Assembly: GCF_016907655.1 (NCBI RefSeq)
Contig: NZ_JAFBCL010000001.1
Location: 1,550,001 to 1,614,000, forward strand
Direction: 5' to 3'
Length of the DNA: 64,000 nt
Source: Saccharothrix algeriensis
Lineage (GTDB): Bacteria; Actinomycetota; Actinomycetes; Mycobacteriales; Pseudonocardiaceae
In this document: one piece after another, positions 62,333-64,000 of the stretch
Numbering within the stretch: the first letter of the stretch is position 1
Layout of the letters: each line of letters begins with the position of its first letter
Made by a program: the position numbers and the translations under genes
Notes under the pieces: generated by a model
What the model saw: only the letters and a program-made list of their open reading frames with translations
What the model was told of the DNA's origin: nothing
The model's database searches: none

Positions 62333-63490
62333 TCAGTCCAGGTCGGCCAGCAGGAGACCGCTGCGCGGCTTGGGCGTGAAGTAGGTGCTCTTGCGCGGCA
62401 TCCGGCCACCCGCCGCGTGCACGGCCAGCACGTCGGCCACCGGGACCGGCGCGATCAGCAGCAGGGCGTCGGCGTCCAGCGGCACGCCGCCGGTCACCGG
62501 GCGCACGTGCGGGCTCTCCGGGTCCAGCCCCAGCGCCCGCTCCAGCAGGTGCGACTCGACGAAGGCGTGGTCGACGCCGGCCGAGGGCAGCTCCACCCGC
62601 AGCGCCCGCGCGCCGGAGACCGCCACCACCGCGCCGGGCGACGGGCGCGCCGACGCGTCGGCCTCGGCCACCCGCAACCCGAGGCCGCGCCACGCCGAGG
62701 CCAGCGCGTCCAGCCCCAGGCCGGTGCCGACCAGGGCGCGGTGGATGGGCCCGACCCGCAGGTCCGGCCCGGCGGCGACCAGGGCGAGCAGGCCGGTGAG
62801 CCCGGCCGCCGCGGCCGCCGCGACCCGGTGGTTGCCGTCGGCGACCATCAGCGGGTGCGCGCCGGCGGCGGCCAGCAGGGCGTCCTGCCGGCAGCCGGGC
62901 CCGACCAGCCACAGCCAGTGCCGCCGCCCGCCCGGGTCGACCACCGACACGGCGGGCTCCTCGGCGACCTCGGCCACCAGCCGGGTCAGCTCGGACGGCC
63001 CGGCGACGCCCCGGCCGGGCCGCCGGGCCGGCCACCCGGAGGTGTCCTCGGGCACCGGTACCAGCAGCGCGGCGCTGGTCGCGCAGCCCAGGCCGGACAG
63101 CACGCGGGCGCGCTCGGCCACCACGTCCGGGTAGACGTCCTCGGTGTGCCCGACGGCCGCCGGGTCGACCATGCACAGCAGCCCGTACGCCGTGCCGTCC
63201 GGGCCGTCCACCCGGTAGGGCGCGACGACGTCGGTGACCTGGCGGTAGGCCGTGCGGCACAGGTAGGCCAGCTCGGCGCGCGCGGCCGGCAGCGCGTCGA
63301 GCAGGCCCAGCCCGGCGGCCAGCGCCGAGGGGGTGCGGTGCGGGTGCTGCACCGCCAGCAGGGTGCCGTTGCGCGTGGCGGCCAGCGCCTCCACCACGCG
63401 CTCGGGCTCGGCGAACTCGTCCACGTCAGGTCCCGGCACGCGGTCCCGGACCACCCAACCGCTGCGCACCGCCCGTACCCGATCAGTCAT
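62333..63490 (-). CDS. DUF1015 family protein
   Basis: 385 residues. VAPYRVDG, then VADGNHR and the C-terminal PRKSTYFTPKPRSGLLL block are the conserved parts of DUF1015 proteins. Cytosolic. Biochemical role of the family unknown; some are linked to serine metabolism. Ends 120 nt before cmk. Confidence 0.85.
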   Translation of the reverse strand: MTDRVRAVRSGWVVRDRVPGPDVDEFAEPERVVEALAATRNGTLLAVQHPHRTPSALAAGLGLLDALPAARAELAYLCRTAYRQVTDVVAPYRVDGPDGTAYGLLCMVDPAAVGHTEDVYPDVVAERARVLSGLGCATSAALLVPVPEDTSGWPARRPGRGVAGPSELTRLVAEVAEEPAVSVVDPGGRRHWLWLVGPGCRQDALLAAAGAHPLMVADGNHRVAAAAAAGLTGLLALVAAGPDLRVGPIHRALVGTGLGLDALASAWRGLGLRVAEADASARPSPGAVVAVSGARALRVELPSAGVDHAFVESHLLERALGLDPESPHVRPVTGGVPLDADALLLIAPVPVADVLAVHAAGGRMPRKSTYFTPKPRSGLLLADLD

Positions 63491-63510
63491 GGCTATTACT
63501 ATCCGGACCC

Positions 63511-63990
63511 ATGAACGTCGAGGTCACGCCTTTGCCCGGAATCGGCACCCGCCAGGACTTCATGATCCGCGCGGGCCGCCGCATCGGGGTCATCACCTAC
63601 CGCGACGGCAAGTTCGAGCTGATCGTGTCGCGCAAGGACGACCCCGACGACTGCTCGGCCTCCGTGGCGCTCACCCCGGCCGAGGCCGGCACGCTGGCCG
63701 GGCTGCTGGGCGCGCCGCAGCTGGTCGCGCACCTGGACGAGCAGCACCGCGACGTGGCGGGCATCTCGACCAGGCAGTTCCCGATCGTCCCCGGCTCCCG
63801 GTTCGACGGCCGCACGCTGGGCGAGACCGAGCTGCGCACCCGCACCGGCGCGTCCATCGTGGCCGTGGTGCGCGCCGGCTCGGTGCACCCGTCGCCGCGC
63901 CCGGACTTCCCGTTCGAGGGCGGCGACCTGGTGGTCGTGGTCGGCACGGCCGAGGGCCTGGCCAAGACGACAGACGTCCTGGACGGTTGA
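63511..63990 (+). CDS. KhtT-like regulatory subunit of K+/H+ antiporter
   Basis: 159 residues. An N-terminal small domain (MNVEVTPLPGIGTRQDF) is followed by a RCK-C/TrkA-C domain at ~75-158 (GRTLGETELRTRTGASIVAV, FEGGDLVVVVG). Stand-alone KhtT/AmhM subunits gate KhtU/CPA2 antiporters, whose gene would be expected just beyond the window. Divergent from the DUF1015 gene. Confidence 0.85.
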   Translation: MNVEVTPLPGIGTRQDFMIRAGRRIGVITYRDGKFELIVSRKDDPDDCSASVALTPAEAGTLAGLLGAPQLVAHLDEQHRDVAGISTRQFPIVPGSRFDGRTLGETELRTRTGASIVAVVRAGSVHPSPRPDFPFEGGDLVVVVGTAEGLAKTTDVLDG

Positions 63991-64000
63991 GCCCTTGCAC

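Noticed and set aside
61478-63514. A 678-codon plus-strand open frame antisense to cmk and DUF1015 genes
   Set aside because: No motifs; the opposite strand has clear cmk and DUF1015 signatures.

Overview
The window is high-GC DNA with GTG starts, ATGA/GTGA gene overlaps and GC-rich hairpins. EspC/YbaB-type VII secretion toxin modules, AICE-like integration genes and the cmk-plsC-der order all point to an actinomycete, most likely of the Pseudonocardiaceae (the family is inference). The right end (57.4-64 kb) is ordinary chromosome: tRNA-Pro(GGG), a two-component system, der, plsC-like, cmk, a DUF1015 gene and a KhtT-like antiporter subunit. Nearly everything to the left is accessory.

Layout. 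1-2.9 kb: coupled alpha/beta-hydrolase and caspase genes (predicted conflict proteins). 3.6-5.9 kb: a YbaB / EspC-like / WXG-like / toxin-like / immunity-like operon. 6.1-6.4 kb: a frameshifted TnsA-like relic. 6.4-9.9 kb: SseB-like, AAA+ ATPase and TPR operon. 10.4-15.6 kb: a response regulator/histidine kinase pair divergent from a MacB-type ABC exporter, with a 33-bp palindrome between them. 15.9-17.2 kb: a LuxR regulator and a DUF4258/DUF2283 pair. 17.5-25.3 kb: a tightly coupled RiPP-like operon. Its 67-residue precursor carries a defensin-type CS-alpha-beta cysteine pattern. It is followed by lasso-type enzymes (asparagine-synthetase-like, PqqD-like, B2-like), two thiol-redox proteins, an ABC exporter, an S9-type hydrolase and a methyltransferase. 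25.6-34.2 kb: HNH and transposase relics, a NYN-domain gene and an NrtR-Nudix / nucleosidase / membrane-protein operon behind a perfect palindrome.

34.2-57.4 kb looks like a tandem array of integrative elements at tRNA-Pro. The tRNA 3' end recurs as direct repeats at 34371, 47207 and 57390; the first two copies also carry the same integrase 3' end and terminator hairpin. The middle element (34.4-47.2 kb) holds a second T7SS module with a 1,453-residue RHS toxin and immunity gene, two histidine-kinase-like genes with one regulator, a secreted phospholipase A2, IS relics and an orphan toxin/immunity fragment. The right element (47.2-57.4 kb) keeps integrase, excisionase, a truncated DUF3631 gene, a triplicated winged-helix array, an XRE-TPR regulator, an IS630 copy and a HicAB-like pair. 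No tra/FtsK gene was seen, so it is probably immobile alone.

The most promising candidates for undescribed biology are the defensin-like RiPP operon and the NrtR-nucleosidase-membrane protein operon. In the latter, the two downstream proteins share a short amyloid/RHIM-like motif.
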